Of a DNA stretch of 36,358 nt, positions 7,887 to 17,983 are shown piece after piece (within the stretch, counting starts at the first letter, position 1; each line of letters starts with the position of its first letter). The translations under genes were made by a program, and so were the position numbers. The notes below the pieces were generated by a model. The model searched no databases and had not been told where the DNA came from. It worked only from the letters and a program-made list of their open reading frames with translations. The stretch comes from Acidobacteriota bacterium (lineage in GTDB: Bacteria; Acidobacteriota; Thermoanaerobaculia; Multivoradales; SZUA-115), in the NCBI GenBank assembly GCA_024277255.1, contig JAJRVQ010000151.1, positions 1 through 36,358 of the forward strand. Reading direction: 5' to 3'.

Positions 7887-10313
7887 TTGCCACACTCCGC
7901 CGCCGGCTCGCCGCGCAGGTTGTTCAAGAAGCTGCTGCTGATCCCCTTCGGTTTTGCCGTGGCGGCCCTCGCCCTGGCTTTGACCGAGGGCGCGCTGGCC
8001 CTGCTGCACATCGGCGACGATCTACGCTTCGACGATCCCTTCGTCGGCTTCGCCGAGGGCAGCGATCTGTTCGTCCGCGATCAAGACGCTGCCGGCCGGC
8101 CCATCTTCACCACCAAGGCGAGCAAGCTCGAGTTCTTCAACCCGCAGAGTTTCGCCGCCACGAAGCCACCCGGCTCCTACCGGGTCTTCACTCTCGGCGG
8201 TTCCACCACCGCCGGCCGGCCCTACGACGACAAGGTGGCCTTCGGTCGCTGGCTGCAACTCTACCTGGACGCCGCCGAACCGGACCGCGTTCACGAAGTG
8301 ATCAACGCCGGCGCCATCTCCTACGCCAGCTATCGCATCGCCCTGTTGATGAAGGAGATCGTACGCTACCAGCCCGACCTATTGGTGGTCTACACAGGCC
8401 ACAATGAGTTCTTGGAGGAGCGCAGCTACACCGCGTTGATCGACCAACCGCGGTGGTGGCAGCGGTTGCGCTTGTGGCTAGGCGGTCGCCGTTTCTTCGC
8501 TCTGGCCCGCAGCGGTTTGCGCAGCCTACGCCCCGCATCGCCGGAGGCGGGCACGCAGCTGGCCGGTGAGGTGGAGACTAAACTCGAAGGCTGGACCGGG
8601 CTTGAGCGTTACCAGCGCGACGACCGGCTGGCCCAGTCGATCACCCAACACTTCGCCGCCAACCTGCGCCGCATGGCGGCACTGGCCCGCGCCCACGATG
8701 TGAGGTTGCTCTTCGTCGAGCCGGTGGCCAACTTGAAAGACTTCTCGCCCTTCAAGTCGCAACACACGGACGGCCTGACGGCGGCACAGATCGCCAGGGT
8801 CGACAGCCTGCTCGCCGAGGCTGTGCAACAACTGCAAGCCGGCGACAGCGCCGTTGCCCTCGATCGGCTCGACGCCGCGCTGGCGATCGATCCTCTCTAT
8901 GCCGAGCTGCATTTCCGGGCCGGTCGCGCCCACCTGGCGCTCGGTGACACCGCGGCTGCGCGCGCCGCCTTTGTGCGCGCCAAGGATCTCGACGTGGCGC
9001 CGCTGCGCGCCACCGAGCCGATCCTGCGAATCCTGCGCGAAACCGTCGCTGACGAAGGGCTCACCCTCATCGACTTGCCGGCGCTTCTCGCCGCGGAGAG
9101 TCGCGAGCGCTTCGGTCATTCGCTCCTGGGAAACGAGTACCTGCTCGACCACGTGCATCCGAACTTCGATGTCCACGCGCGGATCGCCGGGCAGATTGTC
9201 GAGGAGCTGGCGGCGCAAGGCGAAGTGCGGATCGCAGCCGGCTGGTCGGCGACAACACGGCGGGCTATCCGCCGGCAGGTAGTGGCCTCCCTCGACGAGG
9301 CCTACTACGCCCAGCGCGATCTCAACCTGGCGACGGTGCTCGGATGGGCCGGCAAGATCGAGGAAGCCCGCGCTCCACTCCTGCGCGTCGCCCACGCTCT
9401 GCCCAACAACAGCCAGGCACACCTTCATCTGGGGATCGTTCACCAACGGCTCGGCGAGTTCCAGGCCGCCGCCGAAGAGTTGCGCCTGGCAATCCAGCTG
9501 ACCCCGGACTCCGCCGCCGCCCACTTCAACCTGGGGATCGTGCTCGGGCGGATGAACCGGTTGGATACCGCCATCGCCGAGCTGGAAGCGGCCCTCGATC
9601 GGCAACCGGACTACCCCGAGGCGCTCCACAACCTGGGCGTCCTCCTGCGCCGCCAAGGTAATCTCACCGCCGCCGTCGCCGCCTTCCGCCGGGCGCTCGA
9701 TCTACAACCGGACGCGTCTGAAAGCCAGGTCGGTCTCGGCATTGCGCTACGCCGCCAGGGCAACCTAGACGCCGCGGCGCAAGCCTTCGAGAAGGCCCTC
9801 ATCCAGGCACCCGACGACGCCGACACGCTGACTGAACTCGGCATCACCCGGGCCCGGCTCGGCCAGACCGAGCAAGCGAGGCACCAGTTCGATCGAGCAC
9901 TGGCGCTCGACCCAGCCCACACCGAAGCGCTCTACAACCGCGGCCTCCTCGCCGCCAGAACCGGCGACCGCTCCCGCGCCGCCGCCGACTACCGCGCCAC
10001 GCTCGCCGCCGCCCCCGACCACGCCCGCGCCGCCAACAACCTCGCCATCCTCCTCGCCGGCCAAGGCGACCGCGACGGCGCCAAAGCTCTCCTCCAACAA
10101 GCGATCGAGAATGACCCCACCTACGCCGACGCCCAGTTCAACCTAGGAATCCTCCACGACGCCAACGGCCAACCCCAGGCCGCCATCCAAGCCATAGAAA
10201 GAGCCCTAGAACTCGCCCCAAACACCCCCAGATACCACCAAGCCCTAGCCGCCCTCTACCAGGCCACCGGCCAGCCCAAAAAAGCTCGGAAACACCTAGA
10301 AGCCCTAAGGTAA
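7887..10313 (+). CDS. Membrane-anchored SGNH/GDSL-like hydrolase with a TPR domain
   Basis: The 808-residue protein begins with a positively charged stretch and a transmembrane segment (about 17-40). SGNH-fold blocks follow: FTLGGSTTAG (nucleophile Ser106), NAGAISYAS (140-148), VYTGHNEF (Asn173), and DHVHPN with the Asp421/His424 pair. Two TPR-like helical repeats (about 306-370) are inserted between the third and last blocks. After residue about 455 come about ten TPRs, for example AAHFNLGIVLGRMNRLDTAI. SGNH enzymes cleave or transfer acyl groups on lipids, glycans or peptides. TPRs usually bind protein partners. The domain is expected to face the periplasm. The substrate is not evident. The start is a TTG at 7887 without a good ribosome-binding site; TTG at 7920 is an alternative. 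Codon composition becomes very C-rich at the 3' end. Confidence 0.85.
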   Translation: MPHSAAGSPRRLFKKLLLIPFGFAVAALALALTEGALALLHIGDDLRFDDPFVGFAEGSDLFVRDQDAAGRPIFTTKASKLEFFNPQSFAATKPPGSYRVFTLGGSTTAGRPYDDKVAFGRWLQLYLDAAEPDRVHEVINAGAISYASYRIALLMKEIVRYQPDLLVVYTGHNEFLEERSYTALIDQPRWWQRLRLWLGGRRFFALARSGLRSLRPASPEAGTQLAGEVETKLEGWTGLERYQRDDRLAQSITQHFAANLRRMAALARAHDVRLLFVEPVANLKDFSPFKSQHTDGLTAAQIARVDSLLAEAVQQLQAGDSAVALDRLDAALAIDPLYAELHFRAGRAHLALGDTAAARAAFVRAKDLDVAPLRATEPILRILRETVADEGLTLIDLPALLAAESRERFGHSLLGNEYLLDHVHPNFDVHARIAGQIVEELAAQGEVRIAAGWSATTRRAIRRQVVASLDEAYYAQRDLNLATVLGWAGKIEEARAPLLRVAHALPNNSQAHLHLGIVHQRLGEFQAAAEELRLAIQLTPDSAAAHFNLGIVLGRMNRLDTAIAELEAALDRQPDYPEALHNLGVLLRRQGNLTAAVAAFRRALDLQPDASESQVGLGIALRRQGNLDAAAQAFEKALIQAPDDADTLTELGITRARLGQTEQARHQFDRALALDPAHTEALYNRGLLAARTGDRSRAAADYRATLAAAPDHARAANNLAILLAGQGDRDGAKALLQQAIENDPTYADAQFNLGILHDANGQPQAAIQAIERALELAPNTPRYHQALAALYQATGQPKKARKHLEALR

Positions 10314-10851
10314 CTCACCACCATCCCGGTAGGGGCGCGATTCATCGCGCCCGCGCCCAAACCCACGCCCAAGCCCAGTTTCAAACCCCGTCTCCCACCC
10401 GAGCGATGTCGTTGCGGTACCGGAAACGGGCGCGATGAATCGCGCCCCTACGCGTCTCGTGGAAACAATGTCCAGCGAAGCGCGCGAGCCCCCCCGGGGC
10501 GAGCCCGGCCGACCAGGCCGGACTCCTTGGGGTTGAAGACGAAAAACCGCGTTTTTTCGTCTGAAGGGGCCTCGGAGAGAGGCCCGTTGCACATCCGATG
10601 TCGGTTCCATGTGCGAAGGCGTTGCGGTACCGGAAACGGCCGCGATGAATCGCGCCCCTACGCGTCTCGAAGGGGCACGCTTTCGGACGCAGCGCGCGAG
10701 CCCGTAGGGCGAGCCCGACCGACAGGCCGGACTCCTTGGGGTTGAAGACGAAAAACCGCGTTTTTTCGTCTGAAGGGGCCTCGGAGAGAGGCCCCTATAA
10801 ACAAAAACCAGACGCCGGGCGAGAATCTAAGCAGTCACGCCCGGCGGCCGA
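10314..10851. repeat. Duplicated palindrome-rich intergenic repeat
   Basis: Two direct copies of a unit of about 175 bases lie at 10411-10584 and 10621-10794, offset by exactly 210 bases. Each starts GTTGCGGTACCGGAAACGG, continues with the palindrome GCGATGAATCGC, and ends with two hairpins: GACGAAAAA pairing with TTTTTTCGTC (10538-10561 and 10747-10770), and GGGCCTC pairing with GAGGCCC (to 10584 and 10795). An inverted partial copy of the palindrome is at 10329-10352 (GTAGGGGCGCGATTCATCGC). The hairpins could also stop transcription from the two convergent flanking genes. I see no gene here. Confidence 0.8.
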
Positions 10852-13800
10852 TCAGAACCTAAAGCCGATAGACAAACGATAGGTCCGCGGCGTCTGATAA
10901 TCGAACTCGTCGACAGGCTGGCCGAAGTTGTCGCCCCGCGTCCAGTTCACCCCTTCGACCGGAGTCTCGGTGAACGGGTTGAATGCGGCGAGCACGTTCG
11001 TATCCGTCGAATCGGTGATGTCGGTATTGACGTCGATCACCCCCTGCTCGTCGAAGAGGTTCAGGATCTCCGGCTGGATGAAGACCTCGAAGGACTCACC
11101 GAAGGCGTTCCAGGTAAAGGCATAGTTGAAGGATAGGTCGGTGCGCGTGATGTCATCGGTGTGAAAGGCGTCCCGCGTGGTGTAGAAATAGGTGACCGTG
11201 GTCGGCGGCTGGGCAAATCCCGGGTTGGTGACGAACGGTCGTGCGTCCACCGATCCCACCGCGCCGTACGGCGTGCCGGAGGTGTAGGTCTGCAACAGGC
11301 TGACCGAGAGTGAGTTGTGGTCGGTATTGAAGATGTCGTAGATCGCCCAGGCTTTCAGGCGGTGGCGCTGATCACCCTGGAGGTCGCCGACCGGGAAGGC
11401 GAACGACGGATCATTGTACTGCGGATAGGAGAACGGTGATGACGGCACCGGCCCGCTATTGCGGGTCTCGCCGTTGATGTTGCCCTCGAGTTGCGACAGC
11501 GTGTACGAGCCGGCGAGACGCAGCTTGTCGCTCACCCGATACCGCGCCTGCGTGTGTAGGCCAAGGTACTCGCGGGTCAACACCGAGTCACCGAAGTTGC
11601 CCACCAGAGTCAGATCTCGCAGACCGGCGGAGGTTGGGACCGTTCCATTGGCGACGGTGGTGTTGTTGGAGTAAAAGTCATTCCACTCGCGGTAGACCAC
11701 GTCGGCGCGAACAGAGCCGCGGTCACCCAGCCGCTTGTTGATCCCGATGGTGTACTCATCGGCTGCGGGCGACTTGAGACCACCTCGAATCACCGAGGTG
11801 GAACCGGGGATCGCCGCCTGGATGTTGAAGGCGTTGATCGGTGCATTGGGATCGATCAGCGAGGTGCTGACCGTGCTACCGCCGAGGCTCTGGTACCAAT
11901 CGAAGATGATGCGCAGAGCATCTTCCGTCGAAGTACAGGTTCCGGCGGCCAGGCAGCCCGGGTCGGTGTTGATCGCCGGACCGTCGTAGTTCCAGATGAA
12001 GGATCCGATGGCGCCGCCGCTGGAGGTGGAATTGGCGCGACCGTTGGCGATCCCGGCGACGTAGGTCCCTAAGCTGGCGTTGACCACCAGGTCTCCGTCG
12101 CCCTTGGTATCCCAGCTCAGACCGAGGCGCGGGCTGACCTTGCTGTCATCGGTGACCAGAGCGCCGGCGCTGTTAGTGCCGTCGTTCTCGTCGTAGCGAA
12201 CGCCGAGGTTGAACGACCACCTGTCGTTCAGGTTCCAGCTGTCATTGACGTAGTAGGAGTTGGTGGTGAAGCCGGTCGGCGTTGCGATGTCTTCGTTGAA
12301 CACGTCGAAGAAGCGGATCCAAGGAGTGCGCAGCCCCGGCGTCCCCGAGTTGCCGACGACCGGGAAGATGGTGTTGTCACTGCCCACCAGAATGTCCGAG
12401 GAGTAGACGGTGAAGTCACTGCCGGTCTGGTGGTTGATGACAAAACGAATGTCGTCGAAGGTGTCATAGCCGAAGACCAGATCGTGCGTACCGGCGTTGC
12501 CGGAGGTCAAGAAATAGGACCCCTTGAGCAGCAGATCCTCGTTGTTGCGGATCTCGTCCTCACAAGAGCCGCAGAAGGTCGGCGCGTGATAGCGGTGGCC
12601 CGTTCCGCGGCGGCGCATCAAGGTACCTTCGATCAAGTCCGGCACACCGCCGGAGCCGATACCGATGATGAAATCTCGCTCCGAATACTGGCCCTCGACG
12701 AAGAAGTTCTCACTCAGGATGCCGGTGTAGTTGATCGACTTGAACTCCTGCGGATCTTCGCGCTGCGGATTCAGGCTATCGAGATCGAGGAAGGTTCCAA
12801 AGCTGGTGTTCTGCCGCGTGCGTTCGAGGTCGAGATAGGTGCCGATCACCGTGTGGCTCGGGTGCGGCGTGACCGTCAGCTTGCCCTCGAGGCGGGTCTC
12901 GGAGTCCCCTGTCGGGAAGGTGAGCCCCAGCACGCCACCCCGCGTCTGGCTGCTGCCGTTGATCTCGAAATCGCGGGCCGCGGCAAAGAACCACAAGTGG
13001 TCCTTCAGCACGAAACCGCCGAGCGTGCCCTCGTAGATCTGACCGATGTCATCCACGCGATCGCCGGACAGCGGCGTCTTCGCCGCCCAGTCATCGTTGA
13101 CCAGGTTGACGCGCAGCGAGCCCGAGAAGTTATTGCCACCCGACTTGGTGATGGCGTTGACCACGCCGCCGGTAAAGCGGCCGTACTCGGCCGACACACC
13201 GGAAACCATGGTGGTGGTTTCGGCGATCGCATCCTCGATGAACAACGGCAGCGATTGGCCGCGAATGTTCTCGTTGACGGAGACGCCATTGACCAGCCAG
13301 AGGTTCTCGAAAGACATCGCGCCGGCGATACGCACGTTGCCGGCCTGGTCGTTAGTGGAGGTACGGCTGCCTGGCCCGGTGTCGGAGACTCCCGGCGTCA
13401 GCAGCGTGGTCTGCACCAGGTTGCGGGCGATGGGCAGCTGCTCCACTTCGTCCTGGATCAGCGTCACGGAGCCGGTGTTGGTCTGCGAGATCACCGAAAT
13501 ATTGCCCGAGACGACGATCTCATCGGACATCTCGCCGAGCACCATCTCGATGTCGGAAATAGTGGTCTGCGCCGCCGACATCCTCACTTCCCGGGTGGCG
13601 CTCTTGAAGCCATCGAGTTCGTAGACGACCTGATAGGTGCCAGGAGGGAGGAAGGCGAGCTAGTAGTCGCCGTTATCGTTTGTCACCGTCGTCCGGCTAC
13701 CTTGCAAGCTGGGCGAGGTGGCGGTTACCACGACCCCCGGTAGAACCCCACCATCGGGATCCTCCACTCGGCCAGTCAAAGTCCCGGACGGGTTCTGCGC

Positions 13801-13890
13801 CAACAGCTGCGGTGCCAGGAGTAACCCAACAACGAAGCAGCAAGAGAGCACTTTGCAGATCTTCACCGTGCCGATCTTTCTGCGTCTCAT
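10852..13890 (-). pseudogene. TonB-dependent outer-membrane receptor interrupted by an in-frame TAG
   Basis: The frame from ATG 13890 (AAGGAG five bases upstream) to 10852 is 1013 codons. It encodes a signal peptide (1-31, LLLAPQLLAQ), a carboxypeptidase-regulatory-like domain (GTLTGRVEDPDGGVLPGVVV onward), a plug domain (VTLIQDEVEQLPIARNLVQ onward) and a 22-strand-type barrel ending RLSIGFRF, with the terminal Phe of outer-membrane proteins. Codon 77 is TAG (13660-13662), exactly in frame. The text around it, NGDY-stop-LAFLPPGTYQVVYEL, is otherwise what the domain should read, with Leu (TTG) the likely original residue. Nothing else in the frame is damaged. Either this is a recent nonsense mutation, a sequencing error, or a stop that is read through. 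An internal start (Met at 13587) would lack the signal peptide and could not be exported normally. The gene is divergent from the CRTAC1 lipoprotein operon. Confidence 0.85.
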
Positions 13891-14156
13891 ACCGACTCCT
13901 TTCCGTGTCGATCATTCCGTTCAGCAGCGAACGAAACGAAGTTTCTGGGTAGCCCCTCCACCGGATGCAGCCGGGAAGTCTGTTCCCCTGCTGGTATACA
14001 GCACAAGTTTGCAAGGCACGAGCCAAGCAAGAAAACGCGTCAAAGGCTCAACTCCAGCGCTCCCGAGGGAAAACTGGCAGCAGTTGATCCATTTTTCTGG
14101 ATTCTCTCTTTCGGATTGTTGAATATTTTCCGCATGGTAAGGAACCTGAGCAGAGG
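13891..14156. promoter_or_regulatory. Divergent promoter region, TonB receptor and CRTAC1 operon
   Basis: This 266-base gap lies between the receptor start and the first lipoprotein gene and must hold both promoters. It is more AT-rich than its surroundings, especially at 14085-14135 and 13990-14010. I could not fix -35 and -10 boxes with confidence. A shared region would allow joint control. Confidence 0.4.
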
Positions 14157-16142
14157 ATGTCAATGCGGCCCTGCCCGCGGAATCTCACGGTTTCCGCTAT
14201 CGTGGCCCCGCCGATAGCTCATCTCGGCAACATGCGTGAAACCGTGAAACAGACCCTGTGGCAACGACTGGCCCCGGCGCGAAGCGCTCAGGCGGGCCTA
14301 TCCGTATTGCTTTTTTTCGCTTGCGGCGCACCCGGCTCACCGCCCGCCGGCAAGTCCGCCGCCACCGAGACTTCGCCTTCGCTGCCCGCAACCGCGCAGC
14401 GCGACCAGGCGACGCCCACAACACCTCTGTTCGAGGAGCGAGCGCGGAGCAGCGGCCTCGACTTCGTGCACTTCAACGGCATGTCCGGCCAATTGCGCCT
14501 GGCGGAGATCACCTGCGCCGGCGGCGGCTATCTCGACTTCGACGGCGACGGCGATCTCGACCTCTATCTCCTGCAAGGTGCTATGCTCGGCCCCGGTGAG
14601 ACCGTGGCCGATGCCCTCGACCCACCCCACCACCCCTTGCCACTGACCGATCGGCTGTTCCGCAACGAGTTGATCGGCAGCCAGGCTCAGCCAGAGCCAG
14701 CCGCGGGAACGCTAGCTGCGGAGACGCTGCGTTTCACCGACATCACCGAGCACATCGGCCTGGCGACGACCGGCTACGGCTGCTCATTGGCCACCGGCGA
14801 CTTCGACGGCGACGGCAAGATCGATCTCTACATCGCCAACCTGGGAGCCAACCAGTTGCTGCGCAACCTGGGTGATGGCACCTTCGAAGAGGTCACCGAG
14901 CGAGCCGGCGCCGGAGATGACCACTGCACCGTTTCCGCAACTTTCTTCGACTTCGACCTAGACGGGGACCTCGATCTGTTCATCGCCAACAACGTCGATC
15001 TACTGGTCGCCGAACCTCCGCCCTGCTTTTCCCTCACCGGCGCTCCCGACTACTGCGGCCCCGGTGCCTTCGCCTTCCAGGGCGACCGCCTGCTGCGCAA
15101 CCGGGGAGACGGCACCTTCGAGGAGGTCACCGAACAAGCCGGGATGGCGGTGGCACCGCTGCCTTCGCTCGGTGTGGTGGCGGCCGACTTCAACGCCGAC
15201 GGCTGGCCCGATCTCTACGTCGCCAACGACGGCCAACCCAACCGGCTGTGGATCAACCGCGGCGACGGCACCTTCGAAGATCGAGCCCTGCTCGCCGGCA
15301 GCGCCGTCAACGCGCACGGCGAGAGCGAAGCCAGCATGGGGGTGGACGTCGGTGACTTCGACCGCGACGGCGACGCCGATCTCTTCCTCGCCCATCTGGT
15401 CAAGGAGACCAACACCCTCTACCGCAACGACAACGGCCAGTTCGGCGACTACACCCTCGCCGCCCGGCTGGGGCCGGCCAGTCTGCCGTTCACCTCGTTC
15501 GGAGCCGGCTGGCTCGACTTCGACAACGATGGTTGGCTCGATCTGATGGTGGTCAACGGCGCGGTCACCCACATCGCGGAGCAAGTCCGCCAAGGCGACC
15601 CGTTCCCGCTACACCAGACGAACCAGTTGTTTCACAACCTGGGCCGCACAGAACCACCCGGCGCCGCCGTTCGCTTCGCGGATGTCACGGCCCACGCGGG
15701 ACCGGCCTTCACCCTCTCCGAGGTCAGCCGGGCGCTGGCCCTGGGCGACGTGGACAACGACGGCGATCTCGACGCCTTGGTGGTCAACAATCGTGGACCG
15801 GCCCGCCTGCTGATCAACCGGGTCGGGCAGGATGCGAACTGGATCGGTCTACGCCTGGTCGAAGGTGAGCCGGGGAGCGACTCCCTCGGCGCACGCGCCA
15901 CCCTCATCGACGGCGGATCCGAAGTGGCCTGGGGTTGGGTGCACACCGACGGTAGCTTCAACGCCGCGCGCGACCCGCGGCTGCTCTTCGGCCTCGGCAC
16001 CGAAGCACCGGCGGACGCAAGTCCGGTGATCGAAGCGGTGCACATTGCCTGGCCGGACGGCTCGCGCGAGCAGTGGAGGAATCTCCCCACCGGCCGCTAC
16101 ACGACGCTGCGCAAAGGGACCGGGCAACCGCTGCAACCTTGA
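14157..16142 (+). CDS. CRTAC1-like FG-GAP/ASPIC-UnbV lipoprotein, first copy
   Basis: The protein, up to 661 residues, contains a series of FG-GAP/VCBS beta-propeller repeats with calcium-binding loops such as DFDGDGDLDLYL, DFDGDGKIDLYI and DVDNDGDLDALV. At the C-terminus is an ASPIC/UnbV domain (WIGLRLVEGEPGSDSLGA to IAWPDGSREQW). This combination is known as the CRTAC1 family. Starting at ATG 14232 gives a basic N-terminus, a hydrophobic stretch and LLFFACGAP, a plausible lipobox with Cys56 of the long form. ATG 14163 has AGAGG six bases upstream but puts 48 extra residues in front, so the start is open. The second copy follows after 38 bases. Expected location: outer membrane, attached by lipid. 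Its molecular role is unknown; such propellers usually bind proteins or glycans. Confidence 0.9.
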   Translation: MSMRPCPRNLTVSAIVAPPIAHLGNMRETVKQTLWQRLAPARSAQAGLSVLLFFACGAPGSPPAGKSAATETSPSLPATAQRDQATPTTPLFEERARSSGLDFVHFNGMSGQLRLAEITCAGGGYLDFDGDGDLDLYLLQGAMLGPGETVADALDPPHHPLPLTDRLFRNELIGSQAQPEPAAGTLAAETLRFTDITEHIGLATTGYGCSLATGDFDGDGKIDLYIANLGANQLLRNLGDGTFEEVTERAGAGDDHCTVSATFFDFDLDGDLDLFIANNVDLLVAEPPPCFSLTGAPDYCGPGAFAFQGDRLLRNRGDGTFEEVTEQAGMAVAPLPSLGVVAADFNADGWPDLYVANDGQPNRLWINRGDGTFEDRALLAGSAVNAHGESEASMGVDVGDFDRDGDADLFLAHLVKETNTLYRNDNGQFGDYTLAARLGPASLPFTSFGAGWLDFDNDGWLDLMVVNGAVTHIAEQVRQGDPFPLHQTNQLFHNLGRTEPPGAAVRFADVTAHAGPAFTLSEVSRALALGDVDNDGDLDALVVNNRGPARLLINRVGQDANWIGLRLVEGEPGSDSLGARATLIDGGSEVAWGWVHTDGSFNAARDPRLLFGLGTEAPADASPVIEAVHIAWPDGSREQWRNLPTGRYTTLRKGTGQPLQP

Positions 16143-16180
16143 GTCGCCCAGCTGCCACCGCGTGCTAGCCTGCCCTGGTT

Positions 16181-17983
16181 GTGGTGGAACGGCAATGGTC
16201 TCTCGCCCTCGTACTGGTGGCGGCGCTGGCTTCCGGTTGTACTCCTGAGAGAGCCGACCCAGCCGCTGGCACCACGGCGGCAACCAACCAGTACCAAACC
16301 CAGGGCCAGACAGCCCAGGGCCCGTTCCGCGAGGTCGCCACCGAGGTGGGCCTCGACTTCCACCACTTCAACGGCATGTCCGGCGACCTGCACATGGCCG
16401 AAATACTGGGCCCGGGAGCGGCTCTCTTCGACTACGACAACCACGGCGATCTCGACATCTACCTGGTCCAAGGCGCCATGCTCGCGCCCGGCAAGAGTTT
16501 GGCGGATGCCATCTTCCCGCCCCGGCAACCGGGTCCGCTCACCGATCGGCTCTATCGCAACGACCTGGTCTCGGTAGCCGGCGGCCGCAGGGTGCCGGAC
16601 TTCGTCGATGTCAGCCGGAAAGCCGGTCTGACCGCCGAACTCTACGGCATGGGAATCGCCGCCGGTGACTTCGACAACGACGGTCACATCGACCTCTACA
16701 TCACCAACTGGGGTTCGAACCAGCTGCTACGCAACCTGGGAGACGGCACCTTCAAAGAGGTCACCCAACCGGCCGGCGCCGGCGACCCCCGGTGGAGCGT
16801 ACCCGCCGCCTTCTTCGACTATGACGGCGACGGCTGGCTCGATCTCTACGTCGGCAACTACGTCGACGCCCCGCGGGTCGATCCACCGACCTGCCAGGAT
16901 CCGATCGGCGCTCCCGACTATTGCGGTCCCGACACCTTCTCTCCCCTCCCCGACCGTCTCTTGCACAATCGGGGAGACGGCACCTTCGAGCGGGCGACCA
17001 CCACCACCGGTCTGGCCGCCGGCGCTCCCAGCGCGGCGCTCGGCGTGCTCATCGCCGACCTCGACGAAGACGGTCTGGTCGATCTCTACGTCGCCAACGA
17101 CAAGGCGCCCAACCACCTGTGGCGCAACCGGGGAGACGGTACTTTCGCGGAAGAAGCGATGCTGGCCGGTGCGGCGGTCAACGGCGACGGCAAGGCGGAG
17201 GCTTCGATGGGTGTCGACGCCGCCGACTACGACGGTGACGGCGACCTCGACCTGTTCATGACCCACGTCATCGCCGAGAGCAACACCCTCTATCGCAACG
17301 AAGGGGGCGGTGTCTTCATCGACGCCACCCCCGGCTCCGCTCTCGGCCCGCCGAGCCGCACCCGCACCGGCTTCGGCACCGGGTGGATCGATTTCGACGG
17401 CGACGGTCTGCTGGATCTTCTGGTGGCCAACGGCGCCATCCAGCACCTGGCCCACTTGGTGCGAGCCCACGACCCTTTCCCCTTGCACGAGCCCAACCTG
17501 CTCTTCCGCAACCGGGGCGACGGCCGTTTCGAACCGGTGCCGACCGAGGGCACTCCGCTCGGCCGCTCCGAAGTCAGCCGCGCCGCCGCCTTCGGCGACA
17601 TCGACAACGACGGCGACGTGGATGTTCTCTTGACCCAGAACAACGGACCGGTCCGGCTGCTCCTCAACCAGGGAGCACCGCCGGCCTGGATCGGCGTACG
17701 CGCCGTGGCGGGCAACCCTGCACGCGACCAACCGGGAGCCCGCATCGCCCTCTTGCTCGACGGCCAGCAACCCCGCTGGCGCCGGGTACGCATCGCCGGC
17801 AGTTACTGTGCCGCCAACGATCCGCGAGTCACCTTCGCCCTCCAGAAGGCCGACCATGTACGCGGCCTGCGCGTGCGCTGGCCGGACGGAACCGACGAAG
17901 ACTGGCCGCCACCGCCGTCCGGTCTCTACACCACCTTGCGGCGCGGCACGGGCACCACCGCCACTAAGCTGGGAAAACCATGA
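16181..17983 (+). CDS. CRTAC1-like FG-GAP/ASPIC-UnbV lipoprotein, second copy
   Basis: The 600-residue protein is a paralogue of the preceding gene. Both share the opening DFxHFNGMSG(Q/D)L, the propeller loops (DYDNHGDLDIYL, DFDNDGHIDLYI, DYDGDGWLDLYV) and the C-terminal ASPIC/UnbV domain ending in RWPDGTDEDW. It has a textbook lipoprotein signal, VLVAALASGC, with lipidated Cys20. The start is GTG at 16181 or 16184. Its stop overlaps the start of the TPR lipoprotein by four bases (ATGA, 17980-17983), so they are translationally coupled. The pair looks like a tandem duplication that has diverged well. Confidence 0.92.
   Translation: MVERQWSLALVLVAALASGCTPERADPAAGTTAATNQYQTQGQTAQGPFREVATEVGLDFHHFNGMSGDLHMAEILGPGAALFDYDNHGDLDIYLVQGAMLAPGKSLADAIFPPRQPGPLTDRLYRNDLVSVAGGRRVPDFVDVSRKAGLTAELYGMGIAAGDFDNDGHIDLYITNWGSNQLLRNLGDGTFKEVTQPAGAGDPRWSVPAAFFDYDGDGWLDLYVGNYVDAPRVDPPTCQDPIGAPDYCGPDTFSPLPDRLLHNRGDGTFERATTTTGLAAGAPSAALGVLIADLDEDGLVDLYVANDKAPNHLWRNRGDGTFAEEAMLAGAAVNGDGKAEASMGVDAADYDGDGDLDLFMTHVIAESNTLYRNEGGGVFIDATPGSALGPPSRTRTGFGTGWIDFDGDGLLDLLVANGAIQHLAHLVRAHDPFPLHEPNLLFRNRGDGRFEPVPTEGTPLGRSEVSRAAAFGDIDNDGDVDVLLTQNNGPVRLLLNQGAPPAWIGVRAVAGNPARDQPGARIALLLDGQQPRWRRVRIAGSYCAANDPRVTFALQKADHVRGLRVRWPDGTDEDWPPPPSGLYTTLRRGTGTTATKLGKP

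Noticed and set aside
12430..13743. Long plus-strand frame of 437 residues opposite the TonB receptor
   Set aside because: It mirrors the codon pattern of the receptor gene, has no recognisable domain, and is a shadow of the true gene.
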